From the NCBI GenBank assembly GCA_965278995.1, contig OZ257136.1, forward strand, positions 2,418,001-2,482,000: 64,000 nucleotides of DNA, written 5' to 3'. Under the pieces are notes generated by a model. It saw only the letters and a list, made by a program, of their open reading frames with translations, ran no database searches and was not told the DNA's origin. This stretch comes from JADJYF01 sp965278995. Its GTDB lineage: Bacteria; Pseudomonadota; Gammaproteobacteria; Ga0077536. Both the position numbers and the translations under genes were made by a program. Positions 17,406 through 26,200 of this stretch are shown here, piece by piece (the first letter of the stretch is position 1; every line of letters begins with the position of its first letter).

Positions 17406-18464
17406 TTATTGCCGCAACTCGCGCATGGACGCTATCGGCGTCCCGTCGGCCCATGTAACGGCTCGTGTGACCGCGCGCGTGGTATCGCCGAAAGTCGGCA
17501 GCCAGCAAGAGTGGCGTCCAAAACCGCCGACGACAATGATCAGAAGATCTTCAGGCGTCTTGATGATCGGCACGTACGCATCATCGGGAAACTTGTCTTC
17601 GAACATGCCGGCCATGCCGCCGCGCGCCCACAAGCTGCGCGGCAGGCGCACGTGTTCGAAGACGTAACGACGGATATCGGCCTTGGTCATGCCGCTCGCG
17701 GCAAGTATGGCGGCGTGCTCAGGACCAAAAGCAATCGTCGGTTGGCCGTAGAGGTACGCATTGTTGCATCCCATATCGGTCAGCGCGCCGCTCAATGTTG
17801 CGAGTATGCCATCGGCATGCTGGCTGACATGGTCGTTCAGATTATGCGGCCCTTCCGCTGCCGTCACCGTGACCGTGGATGTCATTGCCGGATAGCCACG
17901 TTCGACGTGCAGCGGCGACCACGGACTCTCCGCTTCGTTTTCGGCAACGCAGTAGGCGTACTTGGCCGGCTGACCTTGCGTCGAGCGATCGAGGATCCCG
18001 GGTGAGGCACCGCCGACATTGAGCAAGATGAGACGTATCGCACGACCTATCGTTGCATTCGCCCGCACTCCGGGACCGAAAGCGCCGTAGCGCGCGTTGA
18101 TGCCGAGTTCACGCGCAAGCGGACCATTGACGATGACACACGGTGCGCAGGGATGCGTCGTCGCCTGTACGGCAAACAGATTGAAGGCCGGGTCGAGCAT
18201 CGCTTCGACCGCCGCCATGACCAGCGGAAAATATTCGGGGCGGCAACCTGCCATCACCGCATTCACCGCCAGAATCTCGCAGCTGATGACGCCCTGCCGC
18301 GGTGGCATCGTGCCGATTTCATCCTCTGCGCGCCTACCGGCGCAATGCAGCATGGCGTCGACCCGCGCACGTGTTGGCGCGACGACCGGTAGACCGTCGG
18401 TCCAGCCGCGCGCTTCGAACAGGACGTCGATATCATCGCTGCCGACCAGCAGGGTCTCGCTCAT
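17406..18464 (-). CDS. Partner protein of UGSC selenoprotein, unknown function
   Basis: A 352-residue protein starting MSETLLVGSDDIDVLFEARG. Its ATG overlaps the stop of the selenoprotein gene (ATGA), so the two are translationally coupled. I do not recognise a named domain. Several conserved-looking Cys, Gly and His stretches are visible: HPCAPCVIVNG (a CxxC), GVISCEILAVNAVMAGC and VVGGFGRHSCWLP. No signal peptide or membrane segment is evident, so it is probably cytoplasmic. A redox or thiol function in a complex with the selenoprotein is an inference from coupling and from the cysteines. Confidence 0.85.
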   Translation of the reverse strand: MSETLLVGSDDIDVLFEARGWTDGLPVVAPTRARVDAMLHCAGRRAEDEIGTMPPRQGVISCEILAVNAVMAGCRPEYFPLVMAAVEAMLDPAFNLFAVQATTHPCAPCVIVNGPLARELGINARYGAFGPGVRANATIGRAIRLILLNVGGASPGILDRSTQGQPAKYAYCVAENEAESPWSPLHVERGYPAMTSTVTVTAAEGPHNLNDHVSQHADGILATLSGALTDMGCNNAYLYGQPTIAFGPEHAAILAASGMTKADIRRYVFEHVRLPRSLWARGGMAGMFEDKFPDDAYVPIIKTPEDLLIIVVGGFGRHSCWLPTFGDTTRAVTRAVTWADGTPIASMRELRQ

Positions 18465-19111
18465 TTCAGCGCCTCGGCCAGCGCGGGATCGATCGCACAG
18501 ACGTCGTCCACGCACACAGCGCCGCCGTCCAGTCGTTTCTCGGTCAGGCCGAGATAGCGCGCGGCGTAACGAGCGGTCAGCACCGCTGGCATTGCGGTCA
18601 GCGCCGCCATGGTTTCGTCGGCAATCGCGCGCGCTTTCGCGCGCACCAGCACCTCACCGTTGCCCGCCAGCGGATGCGGGATCCCGATCAGGGGTAAATT
18701 GCCGAGGCCAAGCACCTGCGATTCGGCGCGCGCCAGCGGGCCAAATTCGTCGCTGCAGATGACGGCCGTGGGGATGCCCAGCCGTTCCAGCACAATCGAG
18801 TCATGGATACACCACGACGTACAGGAGCCTCAGTCGGCGATGGCGAGCACGACTGCATGACAGGATTTCAGCTGTGCAATGACTGCCTCGGGCGCAGCGA
18901 GCGTGGCGTTCTTCTCGGTCCACAGCATATTGAAATCGTGCCCGGCCGCTCGCCACTCGGCAGCGACTTCGCGCAGCAGGCTGCCAGCATTTGCCTTGCG
19001 GTTATCCAGCCAGCCGATGCGGGCGCCGCCGAGACGCGATAGTCGCGGCGCAAGCGCGCGCTGTTCGATGCGGGTCGTGGCCACGGGAACGAGGATTTCG
19101 AGCTGGCTCAT
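18461..19111 (-). CDS. UGSC-family selenoprotein (in-frame TGA = selenocysteine)
   Basis: Read through the TGA at 18832-18830, this is a continuous 216-residue protein with selenocysteine at residue 94. The sequence around it is AVVLAIAD-U-GSCTSWCIHDS, the U-G-S-C signature that names the family. The frame is unbroken and protein-like on both sides of the TGA. Both halves are needed: the first 93 residues stop abruptly after a strand, and the downstream part has no start with a ribosome site. A candidate SECIS hairpin follows the TGA (18800-18818). Sec and Cys in U-x-x-C are the redox-active arrangement in many selenoproteins. It is coupled to the partner gene at 17406-18464. The biochemical role is unknown. 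Confidence 0.88.
18800..18829 (-). promoter_or_regulatory. Candidate bacterial SECIS element
   Basis: On the minus strand, 11 bases after the TGA, GUCGUGG (18818-18812) pairs with CCAUGAC (18806-18800), with one G-U wobble. The loop is UGUAU, with G as its second base. A short stem, a small apical loop with an early G, and a loop about 19 bases past the UGA all fit the known bacterial SECIS pattern bound by SelB. It lies inside the coding sequence, as bacterial SECIS elements must. Confidence 0.7.
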
Positions 19112-19156
19112 GGCGGTCTCGCTGGGTTGCGGTAGTCGCCCTATTCTAGCAGCCTG

Positions 19157-19219
19157 TCGGACTTAGGCTGAATCGACTGCGGCGGTGTGACAGCGGTCCC
19201 TCGGACTCCGGCTGAACCC
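19157..19219. repeat. Short imperfect direct repeat upstream of enoyl-CoA hydratase
   Basis: Two related units, TCGGACTTAGGCTGAATCG (19157-19175) and TCGGACTCCGGCTGAACCC (19201-19219), lie 44 bases apart between the divergent selenoprotein and enoyl-CoA hydratase genes. They could be paired operator sites or part of a dispersed intergenic repeat. The sequence alone does not decide. Confidence 0.4.
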
Positions 19220-19313
19220 GCTTCGGCTGCGGAATAGCGAGGGCTTTTGCTCACGAACGGCAGGCACTACCATCGGCGTCGTCGCGCATTTTCGCGCCTG
19301 AGGTATCCTCGCC

Positions 19314-20069
19314 ATGCCCATACTGCTCGACTACCCACTCCCCCAGATTGCCCTGATCACGGTCGACAATCAGGACAAACGCAATGCCATGAGCCGCGCG
19401 ATGATGGCCGAACTCGCTGCGCTTTGGGATGAACTCGAGAACGGCGACTGCCGTTGCATCGTGTTGACTGGTGCCGGCGACAAGGCTTTCTGTGCGGGCG
19501 CCGATGTCAGCGGCGATTTGAGTGCCAGCGAATCGATGGCGCGCATGATCAATCGTGCGTTGCTCAAGACTTCGAGCTACCCGAAGCCGATCATCGCGGC
19601 AGTCAACGGTGTGTGCGCCGGTGGTGGCGTCGAATTGATGCTTTCCTGTGACATCCGCGTCAGCGCCGCCCACGCCCGTTTCGGCCTGCCTGAAGTCAAA
19701 TGGGCGATTTATCCTTTCGGTGGCGCGACTGCCAAACTCGTGCACCAGATCGGTTACGTGCATGCGATGAAGCTGCTGCTGACAGCCGAGATGATCGAAG
19801 CCACTGAAGCAGCGCGTATCGGTCTCATCAACGAAGTCGTAGCGGCCGACGAAGTACTGCCACGCGCGCTGGCGATTGCGCAGCTGATCGCCGCCAACAG
19901 TCCGGTCGCCGTGCAGGCTGTCAAGTCCCATATCAGCACCTGCGCGGCACAGGCCGCGCTCGCGCAGGAGCCGGCCGAACAGGTTTTCGGCGATAAAGTC
20001 CGAGCCAGCGCCGACTTCGCCGAAGGCGTCGCGGCATTTCGTGAAAAGCGTGTGCCAGGCTACGACTGA
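19314..20069 (+). CDS. Enoyl-CoA hydratase/isomerase family protein
   Basis: A 251-residue crotonase-fold enzyme. The oxyanion-hole segments are DKAFCAGADVSGDL and NGVCAGGGVELMLSCD, followed by ARFGLPEVKWAIYPFGG. Family members add water to, isomerise or cleave acyl-CoA thioesters. Length is normal. It precedes a PhzF gene by eight bases, so they are probably co-transcribed. It is the first of three crotonase-family genes in the window, none of them close duplicates of each other. Confidence 0.92.
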   Translation: MPILLDYPLPQIALITVDNQDKRNAMSRAMMAELAALWDELENGDCRCIVLTGAGDKAFCAGADVSGDLSASESMARMINRALLKTSSYPKPIIAAVNGVCAGGGVELMLSCDIRVSAAHARFGLPEVKWAIYPFGGATAKLVHQIGYVHAMKLLLTAEMIEATEAARIGLINEVVAADEVLPRALAIAQLIAANSPVAVQAVKSHISTCAAQAALAQEPAEQVFGDKVRASADFAEGVAAFREKRVPGYD

Positions 20070-20077
20070 CAATAGCC

Positions 20078-20989
20078 ATGATCAGCTACGCCTATTCTCA
20101 TTGGGACGTTTTCACCGACGCACCGTTCAGTGGCAACCAACTCGCGGTATTCCTCGATGGCGATGGCTTGTCTGCGAAGCAGATGCAGCAGATCGCGAAC
20201 GAACTCAATCTGGCGGAAACGACGTTCGTATTACCTGCGAAGCAACCAGGCAGCGCGGCGTGGATGCGTATCTTCACGCCGCGCAGGGAACTACCGTTCG
20301 CTGGCCACCCGACTGTCGGCACGACGTTCGCACTGGCCGCCGCCGGGCGTATTGCGCCTGAAACACCGTGCGTGACGCTCGATCTCGGCGTCGGCCCGAC
20401 CCGGATCGATCTCGAATGGCAGGGTCCGAATCTGCGATTTGTGTGGATGACGCAACCGATGCCCGAATTCGGCGAGCAACCAACCGACCTCGCCATGCTG
20501 GCCAGGGCGCTGGCGCTCGACGAACAGGACATCCGCGCGAGCAGGCTGCCGCCACAGGTCTTGTCCTCAGGCGTTCCGTTTCTGTTCGTTCCGCTGGCAA
20601 CGCGCGTCGCGGTCGATCGCGCAAACGCCGACCGCGCGGCGCTTGCGACGTTTTGCGCAGCCGCCGGCTTACCGGAGCTGCCGGTATTCGTCTTTACGCT
20701 GGAACGCGCTGACGATGACGCGACGATCTACAGCCGCATGTTCGCGCCTGCGCTGGGTATCATCGAAGATCCCGCCACCGGCGGTGCGAGCGGCCCGCTG
20801 GGTTGCTATCTGGTCCACCATCGCGCGGTCGAGCCGGCTGCCACCGTCACCATGATCAGCCTGCAAGGCGTGAGCATGGGCCGGGCGAGTCGCATTCATA
20901 TTTCCGTTCAATGCGCCAACGGCGCAATCACAGCGGTGCGCGTTGGCGGGCGTGCGGTATCTGTGGCGCGCGGCGAATTCGATGTGTGA
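20078..20989 (+). CDS. PhzF-family isomerase/epimerase-fold protein
   Basis: A 303-residue protein with the two-domain diaminopimelate-epimerase-like fold. The opening WDVFTDAPFSGNQLAVF, the catalytic Glu in LNLAETTFV, the IFTPRRELPFAGHPTVGTT motif and the late GIIEDPATGGASGPLG are the PhzF signatures. Family members isomerise small acids, and only a few have known substrates. It is transcribed with the enoyl-CoA hydratase and converges on the acyl-CoA synthetase at 21065. It need not make phenazines. Confidence 0.92.
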   Translation: MISYAYSHWDVFTDAPFSGNQLAVFLDGDGLSAKQMQQIANELNLAETTFVLPAKQPGSAAWMRIFTPRRELPFAGHPTVGTTFALAAAGRIAPETPCVTLDLGVGPTRIDLEWQGPNLRFVWMTQPMPEFGEQPTDLAMLARALALDEQDIRASRLPPQVLSSGVPFLFVPLATRVAVDRANADRAALATFCAAAGLPELPVFVFTLERADDDATIYSRMFAPALGIIEDPATGGASGPLGCYLVHHRAVEPAATVTMISLQGVSMGRASRIHISVQCANGAITAVRVGGRAVSVARGEFDV

Positions 20990-21064
20990 AGCACACAACG
21001 CGCGCATCGACGTGCGCCCCGCCTGGCGCTGATCGGTGCCGAACTTCGCGCCCCCGGGGGCAGC

Positions 21065-22681
21065 TCAGATCCGCGCTGTCTCGAGTTCACCTGCCCGATA
21101 CATTTCGACCAGGCGAAATTTTTGCAGCTTGCCGGTAGCAGTGGCCGGGATCGCCGCGAGCGCAAACCACTGGTTCGGCACTTTGTGGCGGGCAAGTCGT
21201 GCAGCAACGTAAGCGCGCAATGTCTCGCCGCTGACCTGCGCACCGGCTTTCAGGGTGACGGCAGCAGCGACCTGTTCGCCCCAGTAATCGTCCGGCACAC
21301 CGACAACCGCTACTTCAGCAACAGCTTCGTGGGTATACAGCACTTCCTCAATCTCGCGTGGGTAGATGTTTTCACCGCCGCGAATGATCATGTCTTTCAA
21401 TCGCCCGGTGACGCGACAGTAACCACGCGCATCCATCGTGCATAAATCGCCCGTATGCAACCAGCCATCGCCATCGATGGTCGCGGCTGTCGCCTCGGGC
21501 ATATCGTAATAACCCATCATCACCAGAAAACCGCGCGTGCACAGCTCGCCGGGTTGATCGCAGAGGAGCGTCAAACCGCTCTGCGGATCGATGATCTTGA
21601 CTTCGACCTGCGGTATCGGCTGACCGATGGTCTCGCTCTTGTCCTGCGCGCAGTCATCAGGTCGTGTATGGGTGATCGCCGGCGAAGTCTCGGTCTGCCC
21701 GTAGCCGATGATGAGTGTCACGCCGAACTGCGCTTCGACCTGACGCACGACTTCTATCGGCACGATGGTCGCGCCGGAAAATACGGTTTTCAAACTGGTC
21801 AGATCGCGCGGCCGTCGCTCCTGCGCGGCGAGCAGCGCGATCAGCATGGTCGGCACGCCGAAAGTATAGGAGACCCGTTCCTGTTCGATCAGGTCGAGCA
21901 TGAACTCGGGTTCGAATGCCGCCGGCAACAGCAGCGTTCCGCCAGTCTGTACCGAGCCGAGCACGCTGCCGACGCAACCTGCCGTATGAAACAGCGGTGC
22001 GACGGCCAGGTTGACCGTGGCGCCGTCGAGATCCTTGATCAAGGCCATCAGGCGCGCGTTGTTGGTCACGCTGTAATGATTGAGCAGTGCGCCTTTCGGT
22101 TTGCCGGTCGTGCCCGAGGTGTACTGGATCATGCAGGCATCGGTGGGCGTTACTGCCGGCAACGGCGCGGCGTGGTCATGGTCGGCGACGAATGCGTCGA
22201 GCTGTTCCAGGCAGACAACGTGGGCAAGCGTAAGGCTCTCCAGCGCGACGGCTTCATCGATCGCGGCGCGCATGTCGAGCCCGCGATAATCGGCCTGATG
22301 AAAGACGCCACGGGCACGCGATTGGCGCAGCACGTAGGCCAGTTCTGACGCTCGATACGCCGGGTTGACGGTCACCATGACCAGACCCGCAAGCGCCAGA
22401 CCGAACTGCACAATGACCCATTCCGGGCAATTCCCCGCCCACACTGCCACATGTTCGCCGGGAGCGAAGCAGGTCGACAACGCGCGGGCCATACGCTCAG
22501 CTTCGTTCATCAATTCCGCATAGGTCCACCGTCGACGCTGCGCGGCAACGGCGTGCGCCTCGATCAGCGCGGTCCGCGTCGGCGTGGCGGCGGCCGCCTC
22601 GCGCAGCACACCACCGCACGTCGTTTCGAGCAGAGGAATCTCGTCGCTCGACGGCCAATAGGATTCTGTCAATCGCGTCAT
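21065..22681 (-). CDS. AMP-dependent acyl-CoA synthetase
   Basis: A 538-residue FadD-like ligase. Motifs are IQYTSGTTGKPKGALLNH, YGQTETSPAITHTRPDD, GWLHTGDLCTMDARGY with GRLKDMIIRGGENIYP, and the C-terminal Lys in ATGKLQKF. The start at 22681 is fixed by a four-base ATGA overlap with the stop of the upstream acyl-CoA dehydrogenase gene. The longer open frame upstream is antisense-type sequence within that gene. Coupling to the dehydrogenase implies activation followed by dehydrogenation of the same acid. Confidence 0.93.
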   Translation of the reverse strand: MTRLTESYWPSSDEIPLLETTCGGVLREAAAATPTRTALIEAHAVAAQRRRWTYAELMNEAERMARALSTCFAPGEHVAVWAGNCPEWVIVQFGLALAGLVMVTVNPAYRASELAYVLRQSRARGVFHQADYRGLDMRAAIDEAVALESLTLAHVVCLEQLDAFVADHDHAAPLPAVTPTDACMIQYTSGTTGKPKGALLNHYSVTNNARLMALIKDLDGATVNLAVAPLFHTAGCVGSVLGSVQTGGTLLLPAAFEPEFMLDLIEQERVSYTFGVPTMLIALLAAQERRPRDLTSLKTVFSGATIVPIEVVRQVEAQFGVTLIIGYGQTETSPAITHTRPDDCAQDKSETIGQPIPQVEVKIIDPQSGLTLLCDQPGELCTRGFLVMMGYYDMPEATAATIDGDGWLHTGDLCTMDARGYCRVTGRLKDMIIRGGENIYPREIEEVLYTHEAVAEVAVVGVPDDYWGEQVAAAVTLKAGAQVSGETLRAYVAARLARHKVPNQWFALAAIPATATGKLQKFRLVEMYRAGELETARI

Positions 22682-25011
22682 GTCGGCAGTGAAAGCACGT
22701 GCTTGGCGACAATATTGCGCTGGATCTCGTTGCTGCCGGCGTATATCGGCGCCGGGCGTGCGTTGTAGTAATGACTCAAAACATCGATCTGGGCAGGACC
22801 GAAATCCGAACGGCCCTGCACAGCGCCGGCCTGGCCGGCGCTGCTCACGATCAATTCGCTCAGGCGCGCATAGGTTTCCGTCGACCAGATCTTGAGGATG
22901 GCGACATCGGCGCCGAGCGATCCACCGTGTTTGACGACGCTCGCGTACTCGGCATAGAGCGCTTCGAGATCGAGCACATCGAGCGTCATTTGCGTCAACG
23001 CATCCATGAACACGGGATCGGTGGATAACCCGGAAGCCTCGCCCAGTTCGCGCAATTGATGCAGCGCATGCTGGCAAAGTTTCGGGCTGCCGACGAACAG
23101 TCGCTCATGGCCGAGCAGCGACTTCGCGATGGTCCAGCCCTGGTTGAGTGACCCGACCAGATTGGCGCGCGGTACGCGTACGTTGTCGAGAAATACTTCA
23201 CAGAAGTCGACGTGCCCGCCGAGATTACGTATCGGGCGCACAGTCACGCCGGCCTGGTCGAGATCGATCAGCAGAAAGCTGATGCCAGCTTGCGGCTTGG
23301 CCTGGGCGTCAGTGCGCACGAGGCAGAACATGTGCGTCGCGTCCTGCCCGTGGGTAGTCCAGGTCTTCTGACCGTTGACGATGAATTCCTCGCCATCGAG
23401 GGTCGCACTGGTGGCCAGCGATGCGAGGTCGGAGCCGGCGTTCGGCTCGGAATATCCCTGGCACCAGATCTGTTCACCCGTCAGCGCGCCGGGGAGATAG
23501 CGCGCACGCTGATCGGGCGTGCCGTATTCGAACAATATCGGCCCCAGCATGACGATGCCCTGGTCAGGCGCACGCGCCACGCCCCAGCGTTCGAGTTCCT
23601 CGATGAACACGATCATCTTGCTCGGCGCCAGCCCCATGCCACCGTATTCGATTGGCCAGGCCGGCGCGGCCCAACCACGATCGACCAGCTGCTGATGCCA
23701 GGAACGGATCTCGGCCCAGCGCAACTGGCCGGGTACATGGCGCAGTTCCGCCGGATAATTCGCCTCGACCCATCGGCGCACGGTCAAACGGAAGTCGCCA
23801 TCGCTGAGCGTGTTCCAGTCAGGCACGGTCGGCACGCCGTCTATGCTGTTCTCCGCGCGTGGCAGATTGGCGACCGGCATTTCGGCCCGACCGAGTGCGA
23901 ATTCAGGGTTCGCATTCAATTCGATGCCGGCGCCTCCATAGCGCGCGTTCATGACGAGCGCGCGCTGTACGAACAGTGAAACATCGCATTGTTCGGTGTA
24001 TCCGATGGCACCGTGCAGCTGGATTGCTTCGCGGCTCGCCAGCAGCGCCGTCGTGCATGCGCGCTGACGAACGCGCGCGCTCGCGAGTCTGATCGCAATC
24101 CTGCCCGCAGACCCACCGTCGTGCGTCGCAATCGCCTCGCCGAGCGCGGCGGCAGTGAGACGATTCGCCAGATACCAGTCGACTGCACGATGCTGCAGCG
24201 CCTGAAACGTGCCGATGGCACGGCCAAACTGGCGGCGCGTACGCAGATAGTCCAGCGTCATGTCGAGCAGCTGCTCGCAGGCCCCGAGCAGATAAGCGCT
24301 GGCTGCTATGCCAGCCAGTGCGAGTGCTTCGTCGATCGCTGCCTGCAGCGTATCGCCGGATGGGGTCAGACACTGCGGCGCTTCGCAGCGAACTGCACCA
24401 AACTGTACTCGCCCGCTGCGGGTACCGTCAGCGAGGACGCACGGAATAACGGCCAGTCCGGCTGATGCAATGGGCACCACGAATACAGCGAGCTGTCCGT
24501 GCAGGCTTGCCGGCAGCAGCAGCGCATCGGCGTCGGGTGCCAGCGGAATGAGGTCGAGATGCCCGTTCAGTATGAAACCATCGCTGTCGCCGGTTGCCTC
24601 GATACCAGCACCAGGCTGCCACGCTCGATAGTGCAGCGGACAGGTGTAGATGTCGTCTCCCTGCATCAGGGCCAGTAGTCGACGATCGTCCTGATCGAGT
24701 GCGGCCAGAAGCGCGGCGCAGGCCACGCCCGATTCAATGAACGGTTCAGGCGCTACGACGCGGCCAAGCTCGCGCGCCAGCGCGGCCATCGCCGCAGCGC
24801 CGAGTGCCAGCCCGCCGCGGTCTTCTGCAACGACGGCACCAGCCCAACCGAGTTCGACGATTTCGCGCCAGCGTGATCGATCGAACGACACACCGCCGGC
24901 GTGCAATTCGCGCAGACGACGCCAGGGCAGAGCGCGTGCGCAATAGTCGATTGCGCTTTCGCGCAGATGCTCAATCAACTGCGGATCGGCGATCACGGAT
25001 GTAGCGGACAT
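22678..25011 (-). CDS. Two-module acyl-CoA dehydrogenase fusion
   Basis: A 777-residue protein made of two acyl-CoA dehydrogenase modules in tandem. The first (about residues 1-365) is divergent, with no clear catalytic base, and ends TALLASREAIQLHGAIGYTE. The second (about 390-777) is a full dehydrogenase with QGYSEPNAGSDLASL, NGQKTWTTHGQDATHMF and the C-terminal FAD segment APIYAGSNEIQRNIVA. Actinobacterial steroid-side-chain enzymes such as FadE28-FadE29 use two separate subunits in this way; here they appear fused. The start is placed at 25011, with 25023 as an alternative. It is divergent from the phosphotransferase gene. Confidence 0.9.
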   Translation of the reverse strand: MSATSVIADPQLIEHLRESAIDYCARALPWRRLRELHAGGVSFDRSRWREIVELGWAGAVVAEDRGGLALGAAAMAALARELGRVVAPEPFIESGVACAALLAALDQDDRRLLALMQGDDIYTCPLHYRAWQPGAGIEATGDSDGFILNGHLDLIPLAPDADALLLPASLHGQLAVFVVPIASAGLAVIPCVLADGTRSGRVQFGAVRCEAPQCLTPSGDTLQAAIDEALALAGIAASAYLLGACEQLLDMTLDYLRTRRQFGRAIGTFQALQHRAVDWYLANRLTAAALGEAIATHDGGSAGRIAIRLASARVRQRACTTALLASREAIQLHGAIGYTEQCDVSLFVQRALVMNARYGGAGIELNANPEFALGRAEMPVANLPRAENSIDGVPTVPDWNTLSDGDFRLTVRRWVEANYPAELRHVPGQLRWAEIRSWHQQLVDRGWAAPAWPIEYGGMGLAPSKMIVFIEELERWGVARAPDQGIVMLGPILFEYGTPDQRARYLPGALTGEQIWCQGYSEPNAGSDLASLATSATLDGEEFIVNGQKTWTTHGQDATHMFCLVRTDAQAKPQAGISFLLIDLDQAGVTVRPIRNLGGHVDFCEVFLDNVRVPRANLVGSLNQGWTIAKSLLGHERLFVGSPKLCQHALHQLRELGEASGLSTDPVFMDALTQMTLDVLDLEALYAEYASVVKHGGSLGADVAILKIWSTETYARLSELIVSSAGQAGAVQGRSDFGPAQIDVLSHYYNARPAPIYAGSNEIQRNIVAKHVLSLPT

Positions 25012-25138
25012 GGAGCGCAGCATAGCCGGATGTCCATTCGCTGAACATCCGCAGGGAGAGCATCCAGTGCAACGATGACCGCTATAATGCCTGCCCGACC
25101 TGACGACGCATCGTGACCGCGATGCATGGGCTAGCGTT

Positions 25139-26200
25139 ATGAGCAAATCGCCGGCGATAGCCGAAACGATCGCCGATGACAGCGGCGTGCCGCACCGCGA
25201 CATGGCACTCGCGATCGTGCGTGTGCTCGGTCACGACATGCCGGCAGCCGAGCACCTCGAAGTGAGTGGGCTCGAACGGACGTCCACCGGACTATCGCGT
25301 GAGAACTGGACCTTCACCATGACCTGGCAGGAACACGGCGTTGCACAATCGCGCCGCATGATCTTGCGGCGCGACCCGCCAGCCAGCCTGCTGCAAACCG
25401 ACCGACGGCGCGAGTTTCAGGTGCTTCGTGCGCTCGAAAGTACGCCAGTACCTGCACCGCCGGTGCGTTGGGTGGATAGCGGGGAAAACGCTTTCGGCGC
25501 GCCGGCAATGATCATGGATCTCGTTGCCGGCAGTTGCGACTGGTACGTGTTGAACGGTTCACGGCCGCTGTCGACGCGACTGCAGATTGGCCAGCAATTC
25601 ATCGAATTGCTGGCCGCTATCCAGCGCGTCGACTGGCGCAACCTCGGGCTCGTTGATGCCACGACATCGGCACAGCCGGGTGCGCTGGCCGAACTCGTGT
25701 ACTGGGAGCACGAATTACGCCGTGTGCAGCTGGAACCGCTCCCGGAGATGGAACTCTGCCTCACCTGGTTACGCCGTCATGCGCCGCAGGCACAGGCTGT
25801 CGTACTCGTCCATGGCGATTTCAAGCCCGGCAACGCGCTGCTCGTCGGCGATGACATCAGTGCCATGCTCGATTGGGAAACCGCGCACCTCGGCGACCCG
25901 CTCGAAGACCTGGGCTGGCTCACCAATCCACCGCGAGCACGCGAACAACAGATTGCTGGTGTGTGGGAACGAGCCCAGATAGTCGAAGCGTTCAGCGCGG
26001 CTACCGGTTACCGCGTCAGTCCTGTCGAACTCAACTGGTGGAACGTCTTTTCGTGCTGGAAACTGTCAGTTATCGTCCTGACCGGCGTGCAGGCATTCGT
26101 GGCCGGCGAGATGGACCGCATCTATCACAACCCGGTGTGGCTGTTTCAACAGATGTTTTCGATGATGAAGGCGGGCTCGCATGCGACCGACAGTCACTGA
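25139..26200 (+). CDS. ACAD10/11-like phosphotransferase
   Basis: A 353-residue aminoglycoside-phosphotransferase/kinase-fold protein. The catalytic loop LVHGDFKPGNALLV and the metal-binding DWETAHLGDPLEDLGWL are intact, with an N-terminal ATP-binding lobe. Such proteins lie beside acyl-CoA dehydrogenases, and the mammalian ACAD10/11 fusion phosphorylates 4-hydroxyacyl-CoA; a similar role is plausible here. A TATAAT at 25083-25088 is a good -10 candidate. The next gene starts inside this one (20-base overlap), so they are an operon. Confidence 0.88.
   Translation: MSKSPAIAETIADDSGVPHRDMALAIVRVLGHDMPAAEHLEVSGLERTSTGLSRENWTFTMTWQEHGVAQSRRMILRRDPPASLLQTDRRREFQVLRALESTPVPAPPVRWVDSGENAFGAPAMIMDLVAGSCDWYVLNGSRPLSTRLQIGQQFIELLAAIQRVDWRNLGLVDATTSAQPGALAELVYWEHELRRVQLEPLPEMELCLTWLRRHAPQAQAVVLVHGDFKPGNALLVGDDISAMLDWETAHLGDPLEDLGWLTNPPRAREQQIAGVWERAQIVEAFSAATGYRVSPVELNWWNVFSCWKLSVIVLTGVQAFVAGEMDRIYHNPVWLFQQMFSMMKAGSHATDSH

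Noticed and set aside
22682..23077. N-terminal extension of the acyl-CoA synthetase
   Set aside because: It is antisense-type Arg/Cys-rich sequence within the acyl-CoA dehydrogenase gene; the ATGA overlap fixes the start at 22681.
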